A stretch of 64,000 nucleotides of DNA from contig NW_024037067.1 of assembly GCF_015706575.1 (NCBI RefSeq), positions 4,402,884 to 4,466,883 on the forward strand, read 5' to 3'. The notes beneath the pieces were generated by a model. The model ran no database searches, was not told where the DNA came from, and was given only the letters and a program-made list of their open reading frames with translations. Position 1 is the first letter of the stretch. Each line of letters begins with the position of its first letter. Made by a program: the position numbers and the translations under genes. Positions 1-9,688 of this stretch are shown here, one piece after another. This stretch comes from Patiria miniata. Its lineage: Eukaryota; Echinodermata; Asteroidea; Valvatida; Asterinidae.

Positions 1-438
1 TTCCGAGGTCCGGCTGACATGCTCCGGTCATTACAACGGCATCTTAACCTTCAGCGGCAATCCACAAACAGGAGGGAGAGTTGTCTGGACCAAGGACGGG
101 CAGAGAGTGGCAGAGTGGCCAAAACCAGCCGGAACGGAGACACTCAGTAAATACGAACTGTCGGCAGACCCACCCGATGATACCTTGTTCTTTGCTGACC
201 TCGTTATCCGTTCCATGGACGCAACAGACAACGGTGTGTACAAATGCCGGCTGAAAAGAGGCGAAACGGTACTCGGCACGTCAAACGAGGAGAGACTGAC
301 GGTCGACCAACCACCAGCAAGCCAGTATCCGGTATGCTCGGTCCGCGCTCTGGAGAACGAGAGAGCATTCATCTGCGAGTAGGAGAGAGGTAGTCCACCG
401 GTCACCCTTCAGTAGTTAAAAGACGGACAATCTCTCAA
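1..438 (+). pseudogene. Truncated Ig-receptor pseudogene
   Basis: This is a broken paralogue of the intact gene at 867-2567, entering from the left edge of the window. Reading in the frame that starts at base 2, it matches the first Ig domain and the start of the second almost codon for codon. It carries two in-frame stops, TAG at 380-382 (a serine codon in the intact copies) and TAG at 413-415 (a tryptophan codon in the intact copies). Homology stops abruptly near 438, in the middle of the second Ig domain, and AT-rich unrelated sequence follows. An intron is unlikely because all three intact paralogues are single-exon. Its 5' end lies outside the window, so signal peptide and promoter cannot be judged. 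Confidence 0.85.
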
Positions 439-790
439 TCCATTTAAATATATCAATTTAAATTCAATACCGAAATCAACATCGATTTCCAAACCGAAAT
501 GAAACATTTACCCCATGTGCATGAAATGTTTCAGCAAAATTAAATTATAACATTTGTATATATAAACAAACAAAAGTTAACATTTCCTGTTATATTTTTT
601 CTTATTCCAATAGTAAATAGTTATTTACCACACAAAAATTAGACAAACGGTCATTTGCAAACTTATCAAAATGTTCGTGATTAATTAAAAAAGAAACTTC
701 AAACAAAACAAAAACTACAAACTTCCAGCACAAGGGAAATCAAATTTCCGGCTATGCATCAGTTTTTCCCTTTTAGTTTCGTATCTGGGG
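439..790. other. AT-rich intergenic stretch upstream of Ig gene
   Basis: No coding signal is seen. The stretch is rich in A/T runs and separates the pseudogene break point from the promoter of the next gene. Around 736-750 it contains a near-palindrome (GGAAATCAAATTTCC) that could be a protein-binding site, but no factor can be named with confidence. Confidence 0.5.
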
Positions 791-798
791 TATATAAG
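791..798 (+). promoter_or_regulatory. TATA box of first intact Ig gene
   Basis: TATATAAG lies 76 bases before the ATG at 867. The leader between them (GACCGC..TTTTGCTGT, then TCATTCATTCATTCAG, then GTACAATATCAGAAATATGG) is shared with the gene at 6510. That supports a real core promoter, with a transcription start predicted near 820-830 and a leader of about 45 bases. Confidence 0.7.
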
Positions 799-866
799 AC
801 CGCATTTTGCTGTGAACAATCATTCATTCATTCAGGTTTTGCGAGACGAAGTACAATATCAGAAAT

Positions 867-2567
867 ATGGCCCCTGGTAGCTACATCGCACTTCACACTC
901 TTGTGGCGCTCACCTTTGTTTTAACATCGGTGCAGTTAGCTAAGTCTTTGACGCTGGACGTAGAAGATGAAGATCGCTTCCCTGTTCCCAATTCCGAGGT
1001 CCGGCTGACGTGCTCCGGTCATTACGACGGCATCTTAACCTTCAGCGGCAATCCACAAACAGGAGGGAGAGTTGTCTGGACCAAGGACAGGCAGAGAGTG
1101 GCAGAGTGGCCAAAACCAGCCGGAACGGAGACACCCAGTAAATACGAACTGTCGGCAGAACCAAGTAGTTCCATGTTCTTTGCTGACCTCGTGATCCATT
1201 CCGTGGACGCAACAGATAACGGTGTGTACAAATGCCGGCTGAAAAGAGGTCAAACGGTACTCGGTACGTCAAACGAGGAGAGACTGACGGTCGAGCAGCG
1301 ACCAGCAAGTCAGTATCCGGTATGCTCGGTCCGCACCCTGGAGAACAAGAGAACATTCATCTGCGAGTCTGAGAGGGGAAGTCCACCGGTCACCCTTCAG
1401 TGGTTAAAAGATGGACAACCTCTCGGGCCGTCGAGCGAGCCGGAAGATGACTCGGGGGACTTTGTCCAGGCTCGCTTGTTGGTGGCGGATGGCGAATCAA
1501 GCAGAGGAAGGTTTGAATGCTCCTTGACATTCAGGGGACAGCTTAGCAGATCTTGCTTCCTGGACCGACCCATCGTGACGATTCCAATCACCACGAGTGG
1601 ACTGAGCATAGGAGAAGATTTGGTCATCGTCTGCGTCACCTCTGGCAATCCGGAGTCTACCGTTGACTGGAACTTCAGACCTAATCTTCACTCGTCTGTC
1701 AGAAAGGAAGGACATATGCTGACGATAAAGAACCTTAGCTCCAGCGACAATGGAACTCAGATAATCTGCGAGGGACACAATGCAGTTGGCAGCAATCAGG
1801 CAAGTAGAGTGATCACCTTGCGACCTCTTGAAACCACAGTGCAACCAATAACAGTCCAACTTGAACAAACCGAAATACCGACATCAGTTGACGAACAGGC
1901 CCAGTTCAAATGCATTGCAACTCCCGCTCGCTTCCCTGCTCCCCTGTGTGTATGGCAGTACAATGGTCATTTCGTCGACTCCTTAAACACCACTGACAGA
2001 TTCCTCGTGGAGGACCGTTCGGAGCACGTCCTGTCAGTGTCTGGTGTGTCGACCCTGGATGTAGGAGCCTCGGTAACCTGTCGCATCATGGTCGGTTATC
2101 AGCCCAACGCTGAGGTTTTCCTTCAGGCGAGTTTCCCACAAACCACCAAGGCTACTATCCAGATCACCCCCAAGTTGGGATCTTCAACATCGGAGACTTG
2201 GTCTCTCAGCACACTGATGGGGTACATCATCGGAGGTCTGATGTGCTTGGTCTTGGTGGGAATATGCTGCTGGGTCTCTCTCAAGGCCAAGACACTCCTG
2301 TGTGCCAAGCAAGACACCAAGAACGTCCGGAAGAATGGTACAGGGGCCAATGCTTCTTGCACCAACGTCAACGATGACTTTGTGGTGGACCTCGGGATGC
2401 CTCCTGAACAGATCGCCCGTCCAACGAGGGCGGCAAAGGTCGTGGATGAAGAGGAATCGGTCTACCAGGATTTGGAGGACGTATCCCGTCAACGTCAGAT
2501 CAATGAGTACCAACGTCTCATCAGCAACGACTGGAACCCACCCGTCCCAGTATCGTCTCAGAGATGA
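867..2567 (+). CDS. Intronless four-Ig transmembrane receptor with ITAM-like tail (copy 1)
   Basis: Single-exon gene of 566 codons for a predicted type I cell-surface receptor; ligand unknown. Residues 1-27 form a signal peptide. Four Ig-like domains follow: Ig1 about 28-143 (C49, W71, C123 with the V-type signature DNGVYKC), Ig2 about 148-237 (C166, W179, C218, plus extra C153 and C230), Ig3 about 238-325 (C256, W268, C301) and Ig4 about 328-425 (C349, W363, C405). A membrane helix is at about 451-471. The 95-residue tail contains Y533 (SVYQDL) and Y548 (EYQRL), 11 residues apart after the first L. This fits the ITAM spacing rule, and the first motif also fits an ITIM. Several N-glycosylation sequons (NLS, NGT, NTT) lie in Ig3 and Ig4. 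The ATG is chosen because it starts the signal peptide and is conserved in the paralogue. An immune or adhesion role is inferred, not shown. Confidence 0.88.
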   Translation: MAPGSYIALHTLVALTFVLTSVQLAKSLTLDVEDEDRFPVPNSEVRLTCSGHYDGILTFSGNPQTGGRVVWTKDRQRVAEWPKPAGTETPSKYELSAEPSSSMFFADLVIHSVDATDNGVYKCRLKRGQTVLGTSNEERLTVEQRPASQYPVCSVRTLENKRTFICESERGSPPVTLQWLKDGQPLGPSSEPEDDSGDFVQARLLVADGESSRGRFECSLTFRGQLSRSCFLDRPIVTIPITTSGLSIGEDLVIVCVTSGNPESTVDWNFRPNLHSSVRKEGHMLTIKNLSSSDNGTQIICEGHNAVGSNQASRVITLRPLETTVQPITVQLEQTEIPTSVDEQAQFKCIATPARFPAPLCVWQYNGHFVDSLNTTDRFLVEDRSEHVLSVSGVSTLDVGASVTCRIMVGYQPNAEVFLQASFPQTTKATIQITPKLGSSTSETWSLSTLMGYIIGGLMCLVLVGICCWVSLKAKTLLCAKQDTKNVRKNGTGANASCTNVNDDFVVDLGMPPEQIARPTRAAKVVDEEESVYQDLEDVSRQRQINEYQRLISNDWNPPVPVSSQR

Positions 2568-2633
2568 ATTGTCTGTGTCAGGTTGTTATAGATGGCGACC
2601 TTTGTTCATCTAAGAAAGTTGGGTCCGAGGGAG

Positions 2634-3013
2634 ATTTTACCCCGTTAGCTGAAGCTGATTGATTAAAATTAGTGAATAGATCATTCAATTGCTGAGGGAA
2701 ATTGCCTCAAATTGGACCAACTTATTGTTTACGCAAAGTAAAAATTCACGACAAGTTTTTCGCTTCAACAAAAACGGGACTTTGAGCCGTCTTTCCTAGC
2801 CCGAGTGTTAAAACAATTTGAGTAACGTTCATGTTGATGCATGGTTGTGTATGTCACGTGAGGTTTATGCTTACATTATATAAGGGAACATAAGGGATCG
2901 GCGGGACATTTTACCCCGTTAGCTGAAGCTTATTGATGAAAATGAGTGAATAAATCATTTTAACTGCTCAGGGAAATTGTCTCGAATTGGACCAAATTAT
3001 TGTTTACCATGCT
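2634..3013 (+). repeat. Local direct duplication in 3' UTR
   Basis: About 105 bases starting TTTTACCCCGTTAGCTGAAG at 2634 recur at about 2908-3013 with roughly 85-90 percent identity. The intervening sequence is unrelated. The sister gene at 6510 has only one equivalent block (about 8310-8430), so the duplication appears specific to this copy. Confidence 0.75.
2949..2954 (+). promoter_or_regulatory. Candidate polyadenylation signal
   Basis: AATAAA lies 382 bases after the stop codon of the gene at 867, inside the second copy of the local duplication. A second AATAAA at 3354-3359 would give a longer 3' UTR. The sister gene has AATATA at the position equivalent to the second one. Which is used cannot be decided here. 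Confidence 0.35.
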
Positions 3014-3043
3014 GTGCTCTACGACAAGTAGAGCACAGCATGG
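3007..3043. repeat. Perfect 16-bp hairpin
   Basis: Arms 3007-3022 and 3028-3043 are exact reverse complements (CCATGCTGTGCTCTAC and its complement) around the 5-base loop GACAA. The sister flank at about 8435-8460 lacks the second arm, which suggests a templated, strand-switching event in this copy. Confidence 0.85.
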
Positions 3044-4600
3044 ACTTTGGGGGACGTCTTACCTCTGGGGTATTCCCTCCCATCGGGAAGGGAATGACTT
3101 ATTTTATTAAATCATTTTATATTTACAAAATGTGTTATGCTAGAAGAGACATTCATGCTAAGTACATTATACAATTTGCGAATGTAAACCGAGGTGATCG
3201 TTAGCCAGGAAGTGATTTGGTTTTGCCAACCACATTTGGCATGATATCCGGAGTATAAAACTATTTGAGTTCATGTTAATGCATGGTAATTGTATATAAC
3301 ATTGCTGGTCAACTCGCATGTAAAATTGCCTTATTTTATACTTTTTTTGTCACAATAAACACGTATACGATAACCCGTACTATTGGAATATCGTATGAGA
3401 TTGATGCTTACATCATATAAGGGAATATATTTGCTAAATTAGAAAAGTAAGACTATTTGTGTGTGTTTTTAATCGATGTTTTGGACTACGAAAAGTAATA
3501 CCTGAACAATAGTTTTATATAGTTCAAGAATAGTTTTTAAGAACAGTTTATTAACGGGCAACTGGTTAATTTTTTGACTATTTTCTGTACGAGCTTCTAT
3601 TTGTACAAGATTAAGAGCTTTACACGAAATATTTGCGAATATACTGCATGTTTGCGTTTATACTGTTTCTCTATTATTCCAAGTTTACTGTTACTCTATA
3701 TTGAGCCTGGAATCTTGACAATTTCCTGCGTCCTCTTTTGGGGACGGTTTTATAGACAAATTCCATCGAAATACGTCTTGTAAATAAAGCACTGCAAAAC
3801 AAAACCAATCTTGCTATAAAAATGAACGGATTCCTTGAAGTAAAAAAAAAGGCGATGAGGCCTAAACCGTGTGTCCGGTATTGGAAACCCAATTGACACT
3901 GCTCAAGTTAAGAAAAAGTTTGAAATAATGTTTAAAAAATCTGTGTTTATGGGCCATTGTTAATTGCGGCATTTTTAAATTTAATCATGAATCAGCATGT
4001 TAAATACTCGCTGTTATTCTGCATTGTATACTAGCACATTGCTTATATACCTCCATTTTTATTGCAAAATATCTTGTGAAACTCGGTACACTATACACTA
4101 ATCGGAATACATGTATATTTGCAGTCGAGCAAGGTATACGTGAAATTATAAGACATGTGATTTACAAATGGTTAAAGTCTCCGATTGGTTTCGTTTCTGC
4201 AGCTGAGATGTTACACGTGGAGCGAATATCGAATATTATAAAATTAATACGCTATTTTTCAAAAATCGCAACACTTAAGATATTGATCAAGGTGTAAATA
4301 TTTAAAAACAGAGTGAAGTTGATCTTCGACAAAAAATTGCTTCTTATCAGTTTTACCCTAACAATTTTTGAATTTGATTGAGTTCATGACAAAAAAGCTT
4401 TAACCCATTAGCAATTGTAGCCTATTCTACATTGTATTTAATTGTCTGTATTTACTGAAATCATTACTGTGACAAATTTGGAAACCAGAAGTGAAAGAGA
4501 ATGAAATGTATGATGTCCTTGAGCAAGAAAACTAATACAATATTTTGCTTTTCTGCTAACCATGCCTGTGGTGATTTACTATTGTAAACTGTCACATAAA
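3044..4600. repeat. 3' flank shared with the sister Ig gene
   Basis: No gene is seen. The stretch is collinear with about 8460-10610, for example GCCTGTGGTG near 4565 and near 10569, and CGTATGAG near 3395 and near 8759. The tandem duplication that made the two forward Ig genes therefore carried about 2 kb of 3' sequence. Identity is lower than in the coding region. Confidence 0.7.
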
Positions 4601-4614
4601 GGGATGTATGTGAA

Positions 4615-4860
4615 TTGTTTTCGTTTTGCTGAAAGAACACTAAGGCCCTCCCTTTTTGTGATTCGTGGACAGAACTTTAAAACGGTGGTTGTGTTTAAAA
4701 TTCCATAACTTAAAGAGTACATAAGTGATTTGAATGATTCGTGTACTACAATCAAGATTATTAATTGGGCTTTTCTATCCTAGATTTTGAAAGGTCTACA
4801 CGCAGAACTTCATTAACAAATTGGTCCTGACGTTTGGGTTTCTATTTGTTACTCACCCTG
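4615..4860. mobile_element. Solo arm of a fold-back element
   Basis: This matches the right arm of the complete fold-back element at 13696-14200. It starts at TTGTTTTCGTTTTGCTGAAA, passes CTTTAAAACGGTGGTTGT, and ends CTCACCCTG followed by TA. The left arm is absent. The sister flank has no equivalent at this point, so it arrived after the segmental duplication. Confidence 0.75.
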
Positions 4861-4862
4861 TA

Positions 4863-5100
4863 GTAGCGACGAGGGAGCCCCCCCCCCCAGTCGTTCCTAT
4901 TACGAAACAGGTTGAGTCCCCTCCAATTGACAACAAACCATCCCCCCCCCCGGAAAAAACTTTTAAAAGGACTTAGAAAACGACGAGGCAAGACAGCTAT
5001 TTCAGCAAATTACTTTGGATAAACTTAACAGGGATCACGCTTCGAGCTGACCTGACTAGCGCCCATGGAATAAAAATATTGACGAATTGGGGAACCGCCA
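4863..5100. other. Gene-free stretch with C and G runs
   Basis: No coding signal. It contains homopolymer C runs near 4878 and 4943, of the kind found in other mobile-element fragments of this window. Nothing else is recognised. Confidence 0.4.
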
Positions 5101-5107
5101 ACATATA

Positions 5108-5183
5108 GGACTGGATATCTCAGTTGGCAGAGCAACGGAACGGTAATCCAGGGGTCGTGGTTAATTCAGGCCCGCTCCAGTCT
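5108..5183 (+). repeat. tRNA-like SINE head
   Basis: GGACTGG at 5108 can pair with CCAGTCT at 5177, and the D-arm block TCAGTTGGCAGAGCA is tRNA-like. The anticodon stem has mismatches and the B-box (GGTTAATTCAGG) is decayed from GGTTCGAATCC. The loop would give a Thr-type GGT anticodon. It is read as a tRNA-derived SINE relic rather than a working tRNA. Confidence 0.55.
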
Positions 5184-6385
5184 ATTTCTTTGTTGAACCT
5201 TTCAAATAATTATTATAATTCACCAAGTCAGTTGTCCTTTGTGGTTCAATGAATACATTTGAACGAGTGAAAAAAAAACCTTCTAATTCAAAGCCATATG
5301 GCGAACAAATCTTTTAAAAAAATTACAATGCGAGGGCCAGGGGTGGGTGCCGGGGGGGGGGGGCGCAAAAACATTCAACATGAGTAAGATAATTGATGTT
5401 AACCACGTATCCACATCACTGTAAACATGTTGCGTAAAATGATAGTCGTATTTTATCCGTGAACTTCAGTCGAACTCTATCGGTGCGGCTGGTATAAGAC
5501 TAGTACGTAATCGGCCGGGTTGCGACCAATTGAATAGTCAGCATCATTTAGCGAACCAGACTACGGGCATTGCAGCGATATTTTGCATGCGTAGAGCTAG
5601 TCTGGTTCCCCGACCTGACAATTTCCCCCGACGTGGCGTCCAGACGTCTAAATTGTAGGTCAGGCAGCCTCCGTAGCTAAATGACGACATTGACAGCCCT
5701 TTTTCAAAGCTCGGCTTCGTTTCCGAATTCGCTTTATCACTAATAGCTTTTAATGTTCCGATCACATTTAAAAAAAAAAAAATCACTTACTTCATATATC
5801 ATACAGTTATGATATACAGTTTTATACTTCTGTAAGAAAACATATTGACTAATGTTGACCTGGAATCTTCAAAAGTTAGGCACACAAATATAGCACTGTT
5901 AACAGGCGGAGCCGAAAGAGACCACGCCGAGTTTTGGAAAAATCCCGGTAACGATCGTCAAATTCAAAATAGTACGTGACGCAGCAAAAAACTTCGCCCC
6001 CTCGATCGTATACGATCCGATCATCGAGTATACTTGATGCACAAAATCGTCGTTGAATTTCAAGTTTTGTAAATGAAAGCAATGAATCAATAATTATCAA
6101 CTCATTTTTAAAAGTTTTTAATAAGCAATTAGCAGTTAATAAAACCTATAATATACTCGGAAATACTCGGGCGCTATCCGATTGTCGACGAAATGAATTC
6201 AGTAAACTTCGGTCATTTTCGGAAAAAGAAGGAATTCCTCCCATTTTAGTCACGTGACGTAAATTGTAATAATGACCTAAGATTCATCAGGAATAGTCAG
6301 AATCGTTTGGTCTGGGAACCAGACTAGCGTGGAGCCAGTAACCGGTACCGTACGCAAAACAATTACCGACTTGGCACCAAGTCTA
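5184..6385. other. Intergenic region between the two forward Ig genes
   Basis: No gene is recognised. It holds a poly-G run near 5352-5363 and short AGTCTGGTTCCC-type palindromic fragments near 5558-5615 and 6313-6332 that recur elsewhere in the window. The short open frames here have no domain or signal sequence. Confidence 0.5.
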
Positions 6386-6392
6386 CTTCCGG

Positions 6393-6432
6393 GTGTGCAA
6401 CTTTCAGTTTTGTTGTGCAACTTTGAGTTTTG
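6393..6432. repeat. 20-bp tandem duplication upstream of promoter
   Basis: TGTGCAACTTTCAGTTTTGT is followed directly by TGTGCAACTTTGAGTTTTGG, just before the TATA-like site of the gene at 6510. It is not present upstream of the gene at 867. Confidence 0.7.
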
Positions 6433-6437
6433 GGGGC

Positions 6438-6446
6438 ATAATAGAC
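6438..6446 (+). promoter_or_regulatory. Degenerate TATA box of second intact Ig gene
   Basis: ATAATAGA occupies the position of the TATATAAG of the sister promoter, 72 bases before the ATG. The downstream leader is nearly identical (GACCGCTTTTTGCTGT, TTCACTCAGGTTTTG, GTACAATATCAGAAATATGG). The weaker TATA suggests different expression strength. Confidence 0.55.
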
Positions 6447-6509
6447 CGCTTTTTGCTGTAAACAGTCAATTCACTCAGGTTTTGTGAGCAGAAGTACAAT
6501 ATCAGAAAT

Positions 6510-8237
6510 ATGGCACCTAGTAGCTACACCGCACTACACACTCTTGTGGCGTTCATATTTGTTTTAACATCGGTGCAGTTAGCTAAGTCTTTGACGCTGG
6601 ACGTAGAAGATGAAGATCGCTTCCCTGTTCCCAATTCCGAGGTCCGGCTGACGTGCTCCGGTCATCACGACGGCATCTTAACCTTCAGCGGCAATCCACA
6701 AACAGAAGGGAGAGTTGTCTGGACCAAGGACAGGCAGAGAGTGGCAGAGTGGCCAAAACCAGCCGGAACGGAGACACCAAGTAAGTACGAGCTGTCGGCA
6801 GACACACCCGATTATACCATGTTCTTTGCTGACCTCGTGATCCGTTCCATGGACATAACAGATAACGGTGTGTACAAATGTAGGCTGGAAAGAGGTGAAA
6901 CGGTACTCGGCACGTCAAACGGGGAGAGATTGACGGTCGAACAGCGACCAGCAAACCAGTATCCGGTATGCTCGATCCGCACCCTGGAGAACAAGAGAAC
7001 ATTTATCTGCGAGTCGGAGAGGGGAAGTCCGCCGGTCACCCTTCAGTGGTGGAAAGATGGACAACCTCTCGGGCCGTCGAGCGAGCCTGATGATGACTTG
7101 GAGGACTTTGTCCAGGCTCGCTTGTTGATGGCGGATGACGAATCAAGCAGAGGAAGATTCGAATGCGCCTTGACATTCAGGGGAGAGCTTACCAGATCTT
7201 GCATCCTGGACCGACCAAACGTGACGATTCCAACCACCACGAGGGGACTGAGCATCGGTCAAGAATTGGTCGTTGTCTGCATTACTTCTGGCAATCCCCC
7301 AGTGTCTACCGTTGACTGGAACTTTACACCTAATCTTCACTCGTCTGTCAGAAAGGAGGGACACGTGCTGTCGATATTTAACATCAGCTCCCGCGACAAT
7401 GGAACTGAGATAACCTGCGAGGGACACAATGCAGTTGGCAGCAATCAGGCAAGCACAGTGATAACCTTACGACCACCTGAACCCATAGTGCAGCCAATGA
7501 CAGTGCGACTTGAACAATCTGAAATTCCGACATCGGTTGACGAACAGGCCCAGTTCAAATGCATTACGACCCCCTTGCGCTCTCCTCCTCCCCCATCTGT
7601 ATGGCACTACAATGGTCATTACGTCGACCCCTTAAACACCACTGACAGATTCCTCATGGAGGACCGTACGGAGCACGTCCTTTCAGTGTCTGGTGTGTCG
7701 ACCCTGGATGTAGGAGCCTCGGTAACCTGTCGCATCATGGTCAGTTATCAGCCCAACGCAGAAGTTTTCCTGGAGGTAAGCTTCCCACAAACCACCAAGG
7801 CTATGACTGTCGAGCCAACTACCAAGATCACCTATCTCAAGTTGGGGCCTCCATCATCGGATACTTGGTCTCTCAGCACACTGATGGGGTTCATCATCGG
7901 AGGTCTGATGTGCTTGGTCTTGGTGGGAGTTTGTTGCTGGGTCTCCCTCAAGGCCAAGACACTCACGTGTGCCACGCAAGACTCCAATAACGTCCGGGAG
8001 AATGGTACAGGGACCAGGGCTTCTTGCAACCACCTTAACGATGACTTCGTGGTGGACCTCGGGATACCTCCTGAACTGACCGCCCGTCTAAATATGGCGA
8101 CAAAGGTCGTGGATGAGGAGGAATCGCCCTACCAGGATCTGGAGGACGTGTCCCGTCAACGGCAGAGCGATGAGTACCAACGTCTCGTCAGCAACGACTT
8201 AGCCCATGCACTCACTCCAGAATCGTCTCAACGATGA
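6510..8237 (+). CDS. Intronless four-Ig transmembrane receptor with ITAM-like tail (copy 2)
   Basis: Single-exon gene of 575 codons, the closest paralogue of the gene at 867. The layout is the same: signal peptide 1-27, a V-like Ig1 with DNGVYKC, then Ig2, Ig3 and Ig4, a short Thr/Pro-rich stalk that is longer here (EPTTKITYL), a membrane helix at about 460-480, and a tail. The tail has Y541 (SPYQDL) and Y556 (EYQRLV), again with 11 residues between the motifs. The motif block DLEDVSRQRQ is unchanged from copy 1 although the last ten residues differ. Start chosen as for copy 1, with the same leader AGAAATATGG. Function inferred as a cell-surface immune-type or adhesion receptor signalling through tyrosine phosphorylation; ligand unknown. 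No frameshift or stop is present. Confidence 0.88.
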   Translation: MAPSSYTALHTLVAFIFVLTSVQLAKSLTLDVEDEDRFPVPNSEVRLTCSGHHDGILTFSGNPQTEGRVVWTKDRQRVAEWPKPAGTETPSKYELSADTPDYTMFFADLVIRSMDITDNGVYKCRLERGETVLGTSNGERLTVEQRPANQYPVCSIRTLENKRTFICESERGSPPVTLQWWKDGQPLGPSSEPDDDLEDFVQARLLMADDESSRGRFECALTFRGELTRSCILDRPNVTIPTTTRGLSIGQELVVVCITSGNPPVSTVDWNFTPNLHSSVRKEGHVLSIFNISSRDNGTEITCEGHNAVGSNQASTVITLRPPEPIVQPMTVRLEQSEIPTSVDEQAQFKCITTPLRSPPPPSVWHYNGHYVDPLNTTDRFLMEDRTEHVLSVSGVSTLDVGASVTCRIMVSYQPNAEVFLEVSFPQTTKAMTVEPTTKITYLKLGPPSSDTWSLSTLMGFIIGGLMCLVLVGVCCWVSLKAKTLTCATQDSNNVRENGTGTRASCNHLNDDFVVDLGIPPELTARLNMATKVVDEEESPYQDLEDVSRQRQSDEYQRLVSNDLAHALTPESSQR

Positions 8238-8849
8238 ACTGCTTGTATCAAGTTGTTAGAGATGGCGTAAGTGCCTTCTTTATACATTAAAGAAACTTGG
8301 GTCTGAAGGAGGTTTCAAACTTTTAGATGAAGCTGAGTGATTAAATTGATTAAAAATAATTGATTAAAATGATTGAATAGATAACTCTAATAGCTCAGAA
8401 AATTGCCTCGAGTTGGACCAAATTCTTGTGTACCACGATGTGCTTCACGGCAACTGTTTCGTTTCAATCAGAAATGGGACTTTGGGATCATCTTACCTCT
8501 GGGGAATTCCCTGGGAAAGGTAATGATAAGTTTAGAAATCTTTGGTTGTTTGCTAGGAAGTGATTTAAAAAAGATCGGGTTTTCAACCACTTTGGCATGG
8601 TAGCCCGAGTGTTAAAACTGTTAAGTTCATTGTTAATGTTGTGTCAGTACTCTGAGTTGTGTTTAACAACGCTGGTGAACTTGCATACATCTATAAATTG
8701 CCTTTCTTGACAGACTTGCAATTGTAAACATGCACAATATAAACCGTATAGTGAAATATCGTATGAGTTCAATGTTTACATTATCTTGGGGGACTTATTC
8801 CGACAGATTTGCTAAATTAGACGGATTGGATCGGGCGAAGTAAAAAACA
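8238..8849. repeat. 3' flank of copy 2, part of the segmental duplication
   Basis: Collinear with the flank of the gene at 867: GTTGTTAGAGATGGCG follows the stop in both copies, then AAATTGCCTCGA.TTGGACCAAAT. No gene is seen. The polyadenylation signal is degraded to AATATA near 8737. Confidence 0.65.
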
Positions 8850-9235
8850 AACAAACATGTTTCTCGTCCCCGCCTGCCTCCTTTTTGGAGGCCGCCTGGA
8901 TTTTTTTTATTATTTTTTATTTTTGAAAAATGCAGTAAAAAAACACCAAAAAGTCCACAAATTCGGCGGTTAAAGCAAATGCATCTAAAACTGTTCATTG
9001 TAAACCAATAGGCTACAACTCTAAATGACACTGTAAATATGTTCAGTTCTCTTGTCCAACTTGTCTTTCATTTTAAAAGTGTCTTTGAACAGTGGAAACA
9101 CCAACGGTTGCAGGACATTTTAAATGGCGGCCATCTTGAAAAAATAAAATAAAATAAAAAGCCCCTCTTCCTCATTTTTTTTACTTCCTCCTTTTTTTCA
9201 AAAACCCGGACGAGAAACATGGTTTTTTTATTCGG
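8850..9235. mobile_element. TIR element with CATGTTTCTCGTCC ends
   Basis: CATGTTTCTCGTCC at about 8857 is mirrored by GGACGAGAAACATG at about 9208. The interior has GGAGGCCGCCTGGA and a TGCAGTAAAAAACACC block that recurs at 37427-37515. The sister flank of copy 1 lacks this insertion. No transposase frame; superfamily not assigned. Confidence 0.65.
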
Positions 9236-9439
9236 ACTCATGTATGTTTTTTTTCGCTGTTTCGATTATGACAGGCAATACTTACACGTGTTTTATATAG
9301 TTTAAGAGTTGTTTTGCAGAATAGTTTAATTGGCAACTGCCTTTTTTTAAAACTATTTTATGTATGAGTTTCTATGGCTACAAGAGCTTTATACTAAATG
9401 TTTGTATGTATACTACATGAAACGGAAACGTTCTGTTTC

Positions 9440-9680
9440 CAGGGGCGTCGCGAGGGGGGGGGGGGGCAAGTGCGAGGGGGGGAAGGGGCACTTATTAAAA
9501 AAGGAAAAAGAGGTGCGAAGCCATATTAGTGTTCATTTGATGGGGGGGGGGGTAGGGCAAATGCTCCCCTGCTCACGCTCGGACAAATGATAAATTCAGA
9601 ATAAAATGAAAAAGTTAAGGTATTTTGGGGAACAATTTGCTTTACCCCCCCCCCGGAAAAAAATCCTGGCGACGCCCATG
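9440..9680. mobile_element. hAT-like non-autonomous element with 8-bp target duplication
   Basis: Ends CAGGGGCGTCGCGAG and, inverted, CATGGGCGTCGCCAGG. It is flanked by the direct repeat TCTGTTTC (9432-9439 and 9681-9688), the 8-bp duplication typical of hAT transposons. The sister flank keeps the single uninserted site, CTGTTTC at about 3663-3669. The interior is G-rich with no open frame for a transposase. Confidence 0.8.
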
Positions 9681-9688
9681 TCTGTTTC

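Noticed and set aside
1022..1868. Antisense and shifted frames inside the Ig genes
   Set aside because: Overlapping frames opposite a clearly conserved coding frame; they lack any signal or domain.
5108..5183. Functional tRNA-Thr gene
   Set aside because: The acceptor pairs well, but the anticodon stem and B-box are decayed.
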